Shown: positions 29,362 through 37,134 of the stretch, in pieces
Layout: the number at the start of each line of letters is the position of its first letter
Numbering within the stretch: position 1 is the first letter of the stretch
Assembly: GCF_000686905.1 (NCBI RefSeq)
Contig: NZ_JMLW01000009.1
Coordinates: 33,009-97,008, forward strand
DNA: 64,000 nucleotides
Source of the DNA: Marinospirillum insulare DSM 21763
Lineage (GTDB): Bacteria; Pseudomonadota; Gammaproteobacteria; Pseudomonadales; Halomonadaceae
Direction of reading: 5' to 3'
Notes under the pieces: model-generated
Told to the model about the DNA's origin: nothing
Databases searched by the model: none
Seen by the model: the letters and a program-made list of their open reading frames with translations, nothing else
Program-made: the position numbers and the translations under genes

Positions 29362-29397
29362 TATCAGAAGGTCTTGATTCATCAGGGCTTTCTGGTA
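29362..29397 (+). other. Long hairpin at the 3' end of rpoD mRNA
   Basis: AGAAGGTCTTGA (29366-29377) pairs fully with TCAGGGCTTTCT (29382-29393) around a TTCA loop, with three G-U pairs, and four more pairs extend the base. No U tract follows at once, so it may stabilise the rpoD 3' end rather than terminate. It overlaps the tRNA promoter. Confidence 0.5.
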
Positions 29398-29401
29398 TTA
29401 T
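29374..29401 (+). promoter_or_regulatory. Putative sigma-70 promoter of the tRNA gene
   Basis: TTGATT (29374-29379) and TATTAT (29396-29401) with a 16-base spacer lie just before the tRNA at 29415, leaving a short 5' leader. Confidence 0.5.
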
Positions 29402-29414
29402 TCACACCGTTTTA

Positions 29415-29491
29415 GGGCCTTTAGCTCAGTTGGTTAGAGCGCGCGACTCATAATCGCTCGGTCGCTGGTTCGAGTCCAGCAAGGCCCACCA
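29415..29491 (+). tRNA. tRNA-Ile (anticodon CAU, lysidine type)
   Basis: A 77-base cloverleaf with encoded CCA: acceptor GGGCCTT/AAGGCCC, D-stem GCTC/GAGC, anticodon loop CTCATAA with CAT at 29449-29451, and TPsiC arm GCTGG TTCGAGT CCAGC. The sequence is very like E. coli ileX around the anticodon stem and loop (GCGACTCATAATCGCT), so I call tRNA-Ile2, whose C34 is converted to lysidine to read AUA, rather than elongator tRNA-Met. The outermost anticodon-stem pair (27/43) is a C-T mismatch. Confidence 0.88.
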
Positions 29492-29513
29492 AAAATTTAA
29501 GAAGTAAGAAACT

Positions 29514-29540
29514 AAAAAGCACCCTTAGGGGTGCTTTTTT
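29514..29540 (+). terminator. Bidirectional terminator between tRNA and parE
   Basis: AGCACCC (29518-29524) pairs with GGGTGCT (29529-29535) around a TTAG loop. Six T follow on the plus strand, and the five A before the stem give a T run on the minus strand, so it can end both the tRNA transcript and the convergent toxin-antitoxin transcript. Confidence 0.88.
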
Positions 29541-29544
29541 GCGT

Positions 29545-29826
29545 TTATAAAGGCGGCCATTGCCTAGCGGTGTGTACGATATTTAAAAGCCATACCTGTT
29601 TATCGACAATTTCATACACTGCCATATAGTTGTTATGAATCACCAATTCAAAGGTATTCGCTAATCTTCCTTCTCTGCCAGCTCTTGGGTGGTCTTCAAG
29701 CATTGCTATTTTGCTAGATATTAAATTATCAATATCTAAGGCTGCTAAGGGATTTTTTGCTTCAAGGTAATCAAAAATTGCGATACGGTCGCTGATAGCC
29801 TCGGGTGTCCACAGTAGCTCTATCAT
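29545..29826 (-). CDS. ParE/RelE-family toxin
   Basis: The 93-residue protein has the RelE/ParE toxin fold: an N-terminal strand (MIELLWTPEAISDR), two helices containing NPLAALDIDNLIS, the strand-turn HPRAGREGRLANTFELVI, and a C-terminal LLNIVHTARQWPP, a typical ParE end. ParE-type toxins poison DNA gyrase. It overlaps its antitoxin gene by four bases and ends directly at the bidirectional terminator beside the tRNA. Confidence 0.9.
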   Translation of the reverse strand: MIELLWTPEAISDRIAIFDYLEAKNPLAALDIDNLISSKIAMLEDHPRAGREGRLANTFELVIHNNYMAVYEIVDKQVWLLNIVHTARQWPPL

Positions 29827-30101
29827 TTAGCTAGTGTAATTGTAGCTGCACGTTTAGCAGCAAAAGCTGCCTCAACATCAGTATTAGAAGTCAGCTTACC
29901 TGCTTTTGCTGAGGAACGAGATTGCTCTATCTTTTTCATAAGCCAAGTATCGTACTCCAAGCTTTGTTCCTGTTGAGCTACGTAATTTCGCATAAAATCG
30001 CGCAAGAGTTGAGCGGCGGAACGATCCTGAAATTTAGCAAGCTGAGAAAACTCTGTTTTTAAAGCATCATCGACTCTAAAAGTAAAAGTAGCGTTACTCA
30101 T
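29823..30101 (-). CDS. Ribbon-helix-helix antitoxin paired with the ParE-type toxin
   Basis: The 92-residue protein begins with a CopG/Arc-like DNA-binding segment (TFTFRVDDALKTEFSQLAKF) followed by a helical C-terminal part that should bind the toxin. The antitoxin-first order and four-base overlap with the toxin gene are typical of type II modules. Such antitoxins usually repress their own promoter, which would lie in 30102-30200. Confidence 0.87.
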   Translation of the reverse strand: MSNATFTFRVDDALKTEFSQLAKFQDRSAAQLLRDFMRNYVAQQEQSLEYDTWLMKKIEQSRSSAKAGKLTSNTDVEAAFAAKRAATITLAK

Positions 30102-30210
30102 AATATTACCTCAATGTGTTACAAGTTAAGTATATAGTAGCACAAAGAAAGGTAGTCACCAGCAGAACTTGTTCTAAACAACTAGACACGCTTAAGTTAG
30201 AATACACACC

Positions 30211-30305
30211 TTAAGGCTTCAGGTCGTCTTTAAAGCGCTGTATCTGTTGCATTCCTTGGTGTAGTAAAGAAACTATACCGATCTTGTTATTAGCACCTTG
30301 CTCAT
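30211..30305 (-). pseudogene. Deleted ParE toxin remnant downstream of the solitary ParD antitoxin
   Basis: Reading on the minus strand, an ATG at 30303-30305 overlaps the antitoxin stop (ATGA) and begins MSKVLITRSV before a stop. In another frame the same short stretch ends IGIVSLLHQGMQQIQRF (to a stop at 30211-30213), which looks like the C-terminus of a ParE toxin (compare the family's I-V-R-L-L-H-Q-x-M-D pattern). The 95 bases therefore keep the first codons and the last codons of a roughly 100-codon toxin, joined out of frame by an internal deletion. Confidence 0.6.
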
Positions 30306-30562
30306 GCTGGTTGCTTATTACGGTTAATAATGTCCGAAGCTGTCAGGCTGTGATAGGAAGACTCAGGCGCATCAAAGGCCAGTTTCAATTCAGCTTTTAA
30401 GGCTTCAAAGCTTAAAGATTCTACTCGCTCTTTATCGCGTCGAATGAGGTCGCGAATGTATTCACTTACATTATCGTAGCTACCTTGTTCGCCAGTGTTG
30501 GCTGCTACAAAGTTACTCAGCTGTCCTTTAATACGTACAGTAATAGTAGTTGCTTGCGTCAT
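30302..30562 (-). CDS. Solitary ParD-type antitoxin
   Basis: The 86-residue protein has the ribbon-helix-helix N-terminus ITVRIKGQLSNFVA and the ParD motif YDNVSEYIRDLIRRDKER, then a helical toxin-binding tail. The ATG at 30562 has AGAGGA eight bases upstream; an in-frame upstream start at 30586 is less likely. Its toxin partner is reduced to the remnant at 30211-30305, so it now stands alone and may act as an anti-addiction factor or just a self-regulated leftover. Confidence 0.85.
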   Translation of the reverse strand: MTQATTITVRIKGQLSNFVAANTGEQGSYDNVSEYIRDLIRRDKERVESLSFEALKAELKLAFDAPESSYHSLTASDIINRNKQPA

Positions 30563-30647
30563 TGGCTTAATCCTCTTGTTTAGCATGTATTAAATATAGC
30601 CAATAAACACTAGAAAACCAATACAAGCGTTAGCAAGCGTCTAAAAC

Positions 30648-30676
30648 ATCCGTGTTTTATCTGTGTTATCTGTGGC
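30648..30676. repeat. Three tandem imperfect copies of an ATCYGTG-type unit
   Basis: The segment reads ATCCGTGTTTT, ATCTGTGTT, ATCTGTGGC in tandem between the tex stop and the ParD promoter region. I recall similar ATCTGTGTT/ATCTGTGG strings between genes of unrelated bacteria, but I cannot confirm this here. Confidence 0.4.
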
Positions 30677-30686
30677 TAGCTTTTAT

Positions 30687-33008
30687 TTACTTGCCTTGTT
30701 TTTTCTTCTGCGCGGCTAATAGTAAATCACCTAGTGTATTCCCCGTAACCGCTTGCTGCTGTTTGGCTGCTTGTTTGTTATGGGTGGCGGCTTGTCGCGT
30801 ACCTCTAGCATTACTAGCACCGGCTGTGCTGTTGTTTTCTCCCGGCTGGTCACTCATGCGGCAACTTAGAGCAATGCGGCGGCGTTCTACGTCTATTTCC
30901 ATCACCTTAACTTTTATAATATCGCCCGCTTTTACTACGTCTCTTGGGTCTTTAATAAAAGTGTCGGCTAGAGCCGAAATATGCACTAGGCCATCTTGGT
31001 GTACGCCGATATCCACAAAAGCACCAAAGTTAGCCACGTTGGTCACTACACCTTCTAACACCATGCCTGGTTTTAAATCTTTTATATCTTCTACACCTTC
31101 TAAAAACTCTGCGGCTTTAAATTCTGGACGAGGGTCACGGCCTGGTTTGTCTAGCTCTTTTAGAATATCGGTAACCGTGGGCAAGCCAAAGCGTTCATCG
31201 GTATAGTCCGCAGCATTTAAGCTTTTTAAAAAGCTAGTATCACCTATTAAGCTAGCTACATCACGCTGGTTAGCCTTAGCAATTTTTTCAACCAGTGGGT
31301 AGGCTTCTGGGTGAACAGCAGAAGCATCTAAAGGATTTTTAGCATCACGAATACGCAAGAAACCCGCACACTGCTCGTAGGCTTTAGGGCCAAGGCGTTT
31401 AACATCTAATAACTGGCGGCGGCTAGTAAAAGCACCTTGCTCATCACGCAGGGCAACAATGTTTTCTGCTAAGCCAGTGCTTAAACCTGAAGTACGCGCT
31501 AACAAGGGTGCTGAGGCCATGTTTAAGTCAACACCCACACCGTTTACACAGTCTTCGACAACGGCATCAAGCGAGCGGGCTAATTGCACTTGGGAAACAT
31601 CATGCTGATACTGGCCCACACCTATGGATTTAGGCTCAATTTTCACTAGCTCTGCTAAAGGGTCTTGCAAACGACGACCGATAGAAACCGCGCCCCGAAT
31701 AGTTACGTCTAAATCTGGAAACTCACGTGCTGCAAACTCAGAAGCCGAATAAATGGATGCACCGGCTTCGTTAACCATCACCTTGCTAGCCTTGGCTCCG
31801 CTAGCTAGCAACTCACCAACTAGCTTGTCGGTTTCACGGCTGGCAGTGCCATTACCTATAGCAATTAGTTCAACCTGATGTTTTTGGCACAAGGCTGCCA
31901 ACACGGCTAAAGACTCACGCCATTGGTTTTTAGGTTGATGCGGGTAAATAGTAGCGTGATCAAGCAGCTTGCCCGTGGCATCGACAACCGCCACTTTACA
32001 GCCAGTTCTGATACCTGGATCAAGCGCTAGGGTGGTTTTAGGCCCAGCAGGGGCAGCTAACAAAACATCTTTTAAATTATCTGCAAAGACTTGAATGGCT
32101 GCTTCTTCAGCTAGCTCACGCAAACGGGTTAAGAGTTCAGTTTCTAGGCGAGTGTAAAGTTTAACTTTCCAAGTCCAACGCACCACTTCGTTTAGCCACT
32201 TGTCCGCAGCACGTCCAGTATCTTTTACACCAAAGCGTTCAGCAATCACCGATTCATAAGGATGCGAAAGCAATGCTTCTTCGCCAGCTAGTTTTATGCT
32301 TAGGGATAAAAAGCCTTCATTACGACCACGGAACATAGCTAAAGCACGGTGTGAAGGGGTTTTGGCGAGTTTTTCATCCTGTTCAAAATAATCGCGGAAT
32401 TTAGCACCGGCATCTTCTTGCCCTTTAATCACTCGACTGCTTAACAAGCCATCTTGCCAAAAAGCATCACGTAAACGCCCAGACAGTTCAGGCTCTTCAG
32501 AAAACCTTTCCATAAGAATTTGTTTTGCGCCATCTAACACGGCTTTTTCATCGGCAAAACCAGCCTCGGTATTGATATAGGCGGTGGCTTGGGTTTCAGG
32601 TGTTAGTTTAGGGTTTTCTAGTAGAGCATCGGCTAGGGGTTCGATACCCGCTTCACGGGCAATTTGTGCTTTAGTACGGCGCTTAGGTTTGTAAGGTAGG
32701 TATAAATCTTCTAAACGCTGCTTGGTATCGGCCAATAAAAGTTGTTCTTTTAACTCATCGGTTAGTTTACCTTGCTCTTCTACAGAAGCCACAATAGCCG
32801 TTCGGCGTTCTTCTAATTCACGCAAATAACGCAAACGCTCGTCTAGGTTACGTAATTGCGTATCATCTAAAGCCCCCGTGGCCTCTTTACGGTAACGTGA
32901 AATAAACGGCACGCTTGCGCCTTCATCTAACAAAGCAACCGTGGCGGCTACTTGCGCCTCACGTACATTTAATTCAGAGGCAAGGCGTTGGGCAATAGAA
33001 GGCAGCAT
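30687..33008 (-). CDS. tex: RNA-binding transcriptional accessory protein Tex
   Basis: Tex is a conserved cytoplasmic nucleic-acid-binding protein linked to transcription; its exact task is unclear. The 773-residue protein shows the Tex N-terminal helical region with [18 protein letters not shown], the YqgF/RNase-H-like domain (about 325-450, [17 protein letters not shown]), the helix-hairpin-helix region, and a C-terminal S1 domain (about 645-720, [21 protein letters not shown]). Length is typical. A Ser/Ala/Gln-rich tail follows. Confidence 0.96.
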   Translation of the reverse strand: MLPSIAQRLASELNVREAQVAATVALLDEGASVPFISRYRKEATGALDDTQLRNLDERLRYLRELEERRTAIVASVEEQGKLTDELKEQLLLADTKQRLEDLYLPYKPKRRTKAQIAREAGIEPLADALLENPKLTPETQATAYINTEAGFADEKAVLDGAKQILMERFSEEPELSGRLRDAFWQDGLLSSRVIKGQEDAGAKFRDYFEQDEKLAKTPSHRALAMFRGRNEGFLSLSIKLAGEEALLSHPYESVIAERFGVKDTGRAADKWLNEVVRWTWKVKLYTRLETELLTRLRELAEEAAIQVFADNLKDVLLAAPAGPKTTLALDPGIRTGCKVAVVDATGKLLDHATIYPHQPKNQWRESLAVLAALCQKHQVELIAIGNGTASRETDKLVGELLASGAKASKVMVNEAGASIYSASEFAAREFPDLDVTIRGAVSIGRRLQDPLAELVKIEPKSIGVGQYQHDVSQVQLARSLDAVVEDCVNGVGVDLNMASAPLLARTSGLSTGLAENIVALRDEQGAFTSRRQLLDVKRLGPKAYEQCAGFLRIRDAKNPLDASAVHPEAYPLVEKIAKANQRDVASLIGDTSFLKSLNAADYTDERFGLPTVTDILKELDKPGRDPRPEFKAAEFLEGVEDIKDLKPGMVLEGVVTNVANFGAFVDIGVHQDGLVHISALADTFIKDPRDVVKAGDIIKVKVMEIDVERRRIALSCRMSDQPGENNSTAGASNARGTRQAATHNKQAAKQQQAVTGNTLGDLLLAAQKKKQGK

Positions 33009-33114
33009 AGGATTTCCTAAGATGAAAAAACAAAAGCAGTAAGTTATAACAGAGAGCTGGATAAATCAACAGGAGGGGAGGACGAAAGGTGATTAGCTGC
33101 TTTTAATACAAGGC

Positions 33115-33483
33115 TTAGCGTGAAAACTGACCTTTGGTAGTGCCATAAGCATTAACTGCTTTACGGCCTTGCTGGTTATCTACTCTTTGTTGATGAAGGT
33201 CATAACGAACACTGATGGCTTTTTCAATTAATTGATCGTTCAGTGCTTCTAATTGAGAAAACTGATTTTTCAGTTGCTCTACTTCTTCTTCCGTCCAGTC
33301 ATAATCAAAGGTTTGATTAACAAGTTGTTCACGAACTAGCGTTAATTTATCGACTTTCTCTAATTGTGTGCCAGCCTCTATATCACTAAAGGAATCGAGC
33401 TCAGTAAGTAATAGCTCACTAGCTTTTACTGCTTGCTCAAGCGCTTCACTAGGCTTTAAATCATTAATTGGTTGGCTGGTCAT
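33115..33483 (-). CDS. Small FliT-like flagellar protein, putative
   Basis: This 122-residue, largely helical, acidic protein is not recognised with certainty. It overlaps the second fliS gene by four bases, and its C-terminal half (LNDQLIEKAISVRYDLHQQRV...RKAVNAYG) has the helix pattern of FliT-type export chaperones found at this position after fliS in other gammaproteobacteria. If so, it would bind FliD or a late flagellar substrate. The assignment is from context and helix pattern, not from a diagnostic motif. Confidence 0.5.
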   Translation of the reverse strand: MTSQPINDLKPSEALEQAVKASELLLTELDSFSDIEAGTQLEKVDKLTLVREQLVNQTFDYDWTEEEVEQLKNQFSQLEALNDQLIEKAISVRYDLHQQRVDNQQGRKAVNAYGTTKGQFSR

Positions 33484-33977
33484 GTTTTACTTGCCTCATC
33501 GGGTAACTGGTTAGCAAGAGCTTGCTGATGTTTTGCAAGCTCTTCACGAAATTGACGTGCTTCGTCAGCAATAGTTTCCCAAGCTTCTTTAATAGGTGTA
33601 AGTAAATTAATGGCTTCAAAAATAGGAGCATCAGAATTACTAGCTTTGGCTTGGCTAATTAAACGACCAGAATACTCATAGAGATTATCTAAGTTGGCAG
33701 CTAATTCAGGTTCAATATCATGGCGCAAAGTTATTCGTAACTCATTTAAACCAGCTTGTGCTTTGCCTAACCATTTGTTTTTTGACGTATCATCTTTACG
33801 GTCAATGGCACTGATTCCATCATTTAAGTGAGAAAGAATAGCAGTGTATAAAAGCTGGGTAAGTTTGTGAGCATCTGCATCTTCTATTTCAGCTTCTAGG
33901 TGACGGTTGTTGTTCACCTGAGAAGCCCAAGCCTGAGCAGATTTTTTCATTTGGTAAGGTGTTAAGCGACGAACCAT
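33480..33977 (-). CDS. Second FliS-like flagellin export chaperone
   Basis: The 165-residue protein is a divergent paralogue of the FliS at 35076-35504: the two share the segments around LYTAILSHLNDGISAI/LMEVLLGRLAATKGAI, LDNLYEYSGRLISQA/LNSLYDYMGRRLMQA and INLLTPIKEAWETI/VNLMKPVKEGWDAI. FliS caps the flagellin C-terminus until export. This copy has a longer C-terminal tail (EELAKHQQALANQLPDEASKT) and lies directly downstream of the sigma-54 flagellin, so it may serve that flagellin. Confidence 0.78.
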   Translation of the reverse strand: MVRRLTPYQMKKSAQAWASQVNNNRHLEAEIEDADAHKLTQLLYTAILSHLNDGISAIDRKDDTSKNKWLGKAQAGLNELRITLRHDIEPELAANLDNLYEYSGRLISQAKASNSDAPIFEAINLLTPIKEAWETIADEARQFREELAKHQQALANQLPDEASKT

Positions 33978-34006
33978 AAGAGTGCCTTTGCAAAATATTT
34001 AAACGC

Positions 34007-34038
34007 AAAATTCTGGTGCCAGCCAAAGCCAGCACCAG
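34007..34038 (-). terminator. Terminator-like hairpin after the sigma-54 flagellin gene
   Basis: CTGGTGC (34013-34019) pairs with GCACCAG (34032-34038); reading on the minus strand the stem is followed by AATTTTG, a weak U tract. It may partly separate the flagellin from the downstream fliS2-fliT-like genes. Confidence 0.5.
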
Positions 34039-34055
34039 ATAGAAGCTAAGGCTAA

Positions 34056-34928
34056 TTACAACAGACCCAGAATAACCTGTCCAGCTTGGTTAGCCTGAGA
34101 CAAGGAAGCAACCCCAGCCTGTTGTAAAACCTGTTGTTTGGCTAGGTTAGATGTTTCTGTTGCAAAGTCAGCATCTTGAATTCGGCTGCGAGCAGCAGAA
34201 AGGTTTTCTGCATAGATGTTGTTGCCTGAAATCACTGCCTCAAAGCGGTTCATTACCGCACCGAAGGTAGCACGCATTTCAGACACTTTATCAATAGCGT
34301 CACGTGTTAGAGTAATAGAGTTCATTGCTGCTGACTGCTTGGTGATATCAATAGTGCCTGTTGCACCAATACCACCAGTTAATATTAATTTAAGACCTGA
34401 TGTGCCAGCTCCAGTCATTGCCTTTAGACCACCTGATAAAATACCAGCATTAATTTGTGAGGCAGATTCGTTGGTAAATCCTATTTGTAAAACCAAATCT
34501 TTCGCACCTGAATTCAATAAAGGCATACCATTAAATTCAGTGGTCTCAACTATTCTGGCAATTTCCATAGTTAGCTGGTTCACTTCTTTCTGTAAACCAC
34601 CACGTGCTGCAGTATTGTAAGTGCCGTTGGAAGATTGAATAGCTAGTTCGTTAATGCGCTGTAGGTTGGCTGCAACCTGGTCTAAAGCACCTTCAGCTGT
34701 TTGTGCCATAGAAATACCATCACTAGCATTACGCGTAGCCATATTCAAACCACGAATATCTTTGGTTTGTGATTGAGCCAAGTATAAGCCTGCAGCGTCA
34801 TCTTTGGCTGAGTTAATACGCAAGCCAGTTGATAAACGTTGAAAGGTAGTAGCTTGCTGGTTTTGTGTAGTAGCAAGATTACGGGAGGCATTCAGTGCCG
34901 CCATGTTGGTGTTAAGGACTAAACCCAT
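34056..34928 (-). CDS. Flagellin with sigma-54 promoter
   Basis: The 290-residue flagellin has the conserved D0/D1 ends: LNTNMAALNASRNLATTQ, INSAKDDAAGLYLAQ, and C-terminal QDADFATETSNLAKQQ...LGLL. It has only a short variable centre (about 150-210) and no D2/D3 domains. It differs from the other three flagellins here, for example MGLVLNTNMAALN instead of MALVINTNVGALN, and is the only one with a sigma-54 promoter. By analogy with Vibrio FlaA it may be the essential core filament flagellin. Confidence 0.95.
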   Translation of the reverse strand: MGLVLNTNMAALNASRNLATTQNQQATTFQRLSTGLRINSAKDDAAGLYLAQSQTKDIRGLNMATRNASDGISMAQTAEGALDQVAANLQRINELAIQSSNGTYNTAARGGLQKEVNQLTMEIARIVETTEFNGMPLLNSGAKDLVLQIGFTNESASQINAGILSGGLKAMTGAGTSGLKLILTGGIGATGTIDITKQSAAMNSITLTRDAIDKVSEMRATFGAVMNRFEAVISGNNIYAENLSAARSRIQDADFATETSNLAKQQVLQQAGVASLSQANQAGQVILGLL

Positions 34929-34958
34929 TGTCCGACTCCTTTTTCAGGTAACGTCTTT

Positions 34959-34995
34959 GGCAAGTGCTTGCCGTGTAGTTCGGCAAACTCTTGCC
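34959..34995. promoter_or_regulatory. Paired GGCAA-N4-TTGCC dyads, putative downstream enhancer
   Basis: Two dyads of identical form, at 34959-34972 and 34982-34995, have centres 23 bases apart (about two helical turns). They lie roughly 35 to 71 bases downstream of the transcription start predicted from the sigma-54 promoter. In Vibrio cholerae the activator FlrC binds the flaA gene downstream of its start. A third, different dyad (CTGGC-AGA-GCCAG, 35011-35023) lies nearer the start. Confidence 0.6.
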
Positions 34996-35040
34996 GTTTT
35001 GACACATTAACTGGCAGAGCCAGCGTGCTACTTAATATAT

Positions 35041-35057
35041 TGCAAACAGCGTGCCAA
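35041..35057 (-). promoter_or_regulatory. Sigma-54 (RpoN) promoter of flagellin gene
   Basis: On the minus strand the sequence is TTGGCACGCTGTTTGCA, a full match to the TGGCACG-N4-TTGCW consensus with GG at -24 and GC at -12. The start codon is 113 bases downstream, leaving a leader of about 100 bases that contains the dyads described above. The predicted start point is near 35030. Confidence 0.88.
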
Positions 35058-35075
35058 AAAGTTAAGACTGGCTGA

Positions 35076-35504
35076 TTATTCAGTTTCTAAATTTTGAAAA
35101 GTTTTATCTGCTTCATCCTTAATAGCGTCCCAGCCTTCTTTCACGGGCTTCATTAGGTTAACCACTTCTTCAACCATAGCGGGGTCATCGGCTGATACAG
35201 CTTGCATCAAGCGGCGGCCCATATAGTCGTATAAGCTATTTAAAGTAATCGCCACCTCTTTTCCTTTTTCAAAGTCTAAAGAGGTTCTTAGTTCAGTAAT
35301 AATGGCTAAGGCACGAGTAGACATCTGTGTTTTTGCAAGGGCATCTTCACGCTCAATAGCGCCTTTAGTTGCTGCTAAACGGCCTAGTAATACTTCCATT
35401 AAAATTTGAATAAGGCGGTGCGGGCTAGCATCTGCAACTTCTGCTTCGCGGCTGGTGCCCTGAATGTACTGTGCTGCACCTCGCAGGCTTTTTTTGTAAG
35501 ACAT
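35076..35504 (-). CDS. fliS: Flagellin export chaperone FliS
   Basis: FliS binds the C-terminus of newly made flagellin in the cytoplasm and delivers it to the export gate. The 142-residue protein has the FliS pattern ASPHRLIQILMEVLLGRLAAT, then LNSLYDYMGRRLMQA and VNLMKPVKEGWDAI. The ATG at 35504 has GGAG ten bases upstream; a TTG at 35513 is less likely. It sits 30 bases after the strong fliD terminator. Confidence 0.93.
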   Translation of the reverse strand: MSYKKSLRGAAQYIQGTSREAEVADASPHRLIQILMEVLLGRLAATKGAIEREDALAKTQMSTRALAIITELRTSLDFEKGKEVAITLNSLYDYMGRRLMQAVSADDPAMVEEVVNLMKPVKEGWDAIKDEADKTFQNLETE

Positions 35505-35533
35505 TAAAGTCAATCTCCATAGATGTTTTAAAC

Positions 35534-35562
35534 AAAAAAAAGGGTATCACAAAGGATACCCT
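35534..35562 (-). terminator. Intrinsic terminator between fliD and fliS
   Basis: AGGGTATC (35541-35548) pairs with GATACCCT (35555-35562) around a six-base loop, followed on the minus strand by eight T. It ends the flaG-fliD transcript 30 bases before fliS. Confidence 0.88.
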
Positions 35563-35582
35563 AGTTTTAAATTGCAGTGAAT

Positions 35583-37103
35583 CTACTTAGTGTAGCCAGG
35601 TAAACCAGCCATTTGTTGACTAATAAATGAGCCAGTAGAGTTAAATTTTGCAACGATACCATCAATTGCGCTAAACTGTTTTACCAGTCTTGCTTCTAAC
35701 AGTTCAAGCCTAAGATTGGTTGAGTCTACTTTATCATTGATACGGTCAACTTCCTTACCCAAGCCTTCAGTACGAATTTGTACCAAGCCTTTGTAGGACT
35801 GACCATCTTGTACTCCACCACTAACTAAACGTGTTGCTAAGTCTGAAAAGCGTTCAGCATAGCCGCTAGGCTGTGTATCATCTAACTTTTTAGAAGAGCC
35901 TAAAATATGGGCAACTTTATCAAAGTTTTCATCTAAGGCTTTAGTTAAGGCAGCAGAATCAACTTCTAAAGTTCCATTACGTGAGCTAGGGTTTTTAGGG
36001 TCATAAGACTTATCAACAAAAACCTCTATGCCTATTAAGGCCAAAAAGTTCTTTTGTGTATCGTCAGCATCCTCACCTTCGGTTGGTGAATACAAGATAT
36101 TACGCATTTCACCTTCGATAGAGCGAATAGTGCTATCACCATATAAAGAGCCTTTCTTAGCTTCATTTAAATGAATAATGACATCATTGTAAGCCTTAAC
36201 AAAAGCTTCAATATTATCTTTAATGGCAGTGTCATCACGCTTAACTTCTAAGCCACCTACGCTTTCGCTCTGACCACTGGCACCCGCGGTTACATCAATA
36301 GTGACACCAGAGATAACATTTTCAAACCTATTGGTAGAGCTGGTTGCTTCAATGCCATCAATTTTGATACGGGCATCGAGGTTATTAGCTAAGTCTTCCT
36401 TATAAGCATCATAACCAGGATCACTTTCCGCAACTGGAGCAAGACCTTGAAATTCTCCTGAGCTTAAATCCGTATCTTTAGTAATAGTGGCATCGCTAAA
36501 GTTAGCAGTAAAACGCCCAGCTTCACCGCTTTCATCAGCATTAAGTACTAGGCGAGCGTGAGTTTCACTAGTATTTACTAGATTGGCTGAAACTTTGCCT
36601 TGTAAGCCTTCATGGCTATTAATGGCCGCACGAATTTCATCTAGGGTTTTGCCGTTGGTGTCTATAGTAATAGGATCATCATTAGAGTCTTTTAAGGGAG
36701 TAGTACCATCCTTCTCAAAAAAAGTTAGAGTTCCAGAGAAGGGGTCAGTTGTACTTAACTCACCTGAAACATGACGATAACTTCTAGCCTCGGCAAGTAC
36801 TTCTATATTGTAGTTACCTGCAGTTGCACCAGCTACATGGTCAGCAGTTGCAGTAAATAGCTTGTCATTACTGCTATTAGCAGCCAATTGCTGAAACTTA
36901 TCTAGCCCTTGCAGGTCTTTCATAGCATCGCCCATAGAGCTTAGGCGACTTTTAAGTTGAGCCATACCACTAATTTGTGATTCATAGAATTTTTTATCGT
37001 GTTCTAAACGCTTTAGTGGTGCTGCTTCAGCTTCGAGGGTTGCTTTAATAATATCATTGACGGGTAGGCCTGAACCAACACCCATAAAACTGATACCAGA
37101 CAT
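35583..37103 (-). CDS. fliD: Flagellar filament cap protein FliD
   Basis: FliD forms the cap that folds flagellin at the filament tip. The 506-residue protein begins with GVGSGLPVNDIIKATLEAE, the usual start of the FliD N-terminal coiled region, and has conserved C-terminal segments such as FVKAYNDVIIHLNEAKKG and LRLELLEARLVKQFSAIDGIV. The middle (about 120-260) is an acidic, variable adhesin-like domain. It lies 31 bases after flaG and shares its sigma-28 promoter. Confidence 0.95.
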   Translation of the reverse strand: MSGISFMGVGSGLPVNDIIKATLEAEAAPLKRLEHDKKFYESQISGMAQLKSRLSSMGDAMKDLQGLDKFQQLAANSSNDKLFTATADHVAGATAGNYNIEVLAEARSYRHVSGELSTTDPFSGTLTFFEKDGTTPLKDSNDDPITIDTNGKTLDEIRAAINSHEGLQGKVSANLVNTSETHARLVLNADESGEAGRFTANFSDATITKDTDLSSGEFQGLAPVAESDPGYDAYKEDLANNLDARIKIDGIEATSSTNRFENVISGVTIDVTAGASGQSESVGGLEVKRDDTAIKDNIEAFVKAYNDVIIHLNEAKKGSLYGDSTIRSIEGEMRNILYSPTEGEDADDTQKNFLALIGIEVFVDKSYDPKNPSSRNGTLEVDSAALTKALDENFDKVAHILGSSKKLDDTQPSGYAERFSDLATRLVSGGVQDGQSYKGLVQIRTEGLGKEVDRINDKVDSTNLRLELLEARLVKQFSAIDGIVAKFNSTGSFISQQMAGLPGYTK

Positions 37104-37134
37104 AATAAATACCTCTTAATTTATAATATTAAAA

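Noticed and set aside
29415..29491. Elongator tRNA-Met
   Set aside because: The CAT anticodon fits both, but the anticodon arm and TPsiC arm are almost those of E. coli ileX, so tRNA-Ile2 is preferred.
30652..31206. 184-codon open frame on the plus strand over the 3' end of tex
   Set aside because: It is the antisense shadow of the well-supported tex gene, with low-complexity Ser/Cys-rich translation and no family resemblance.
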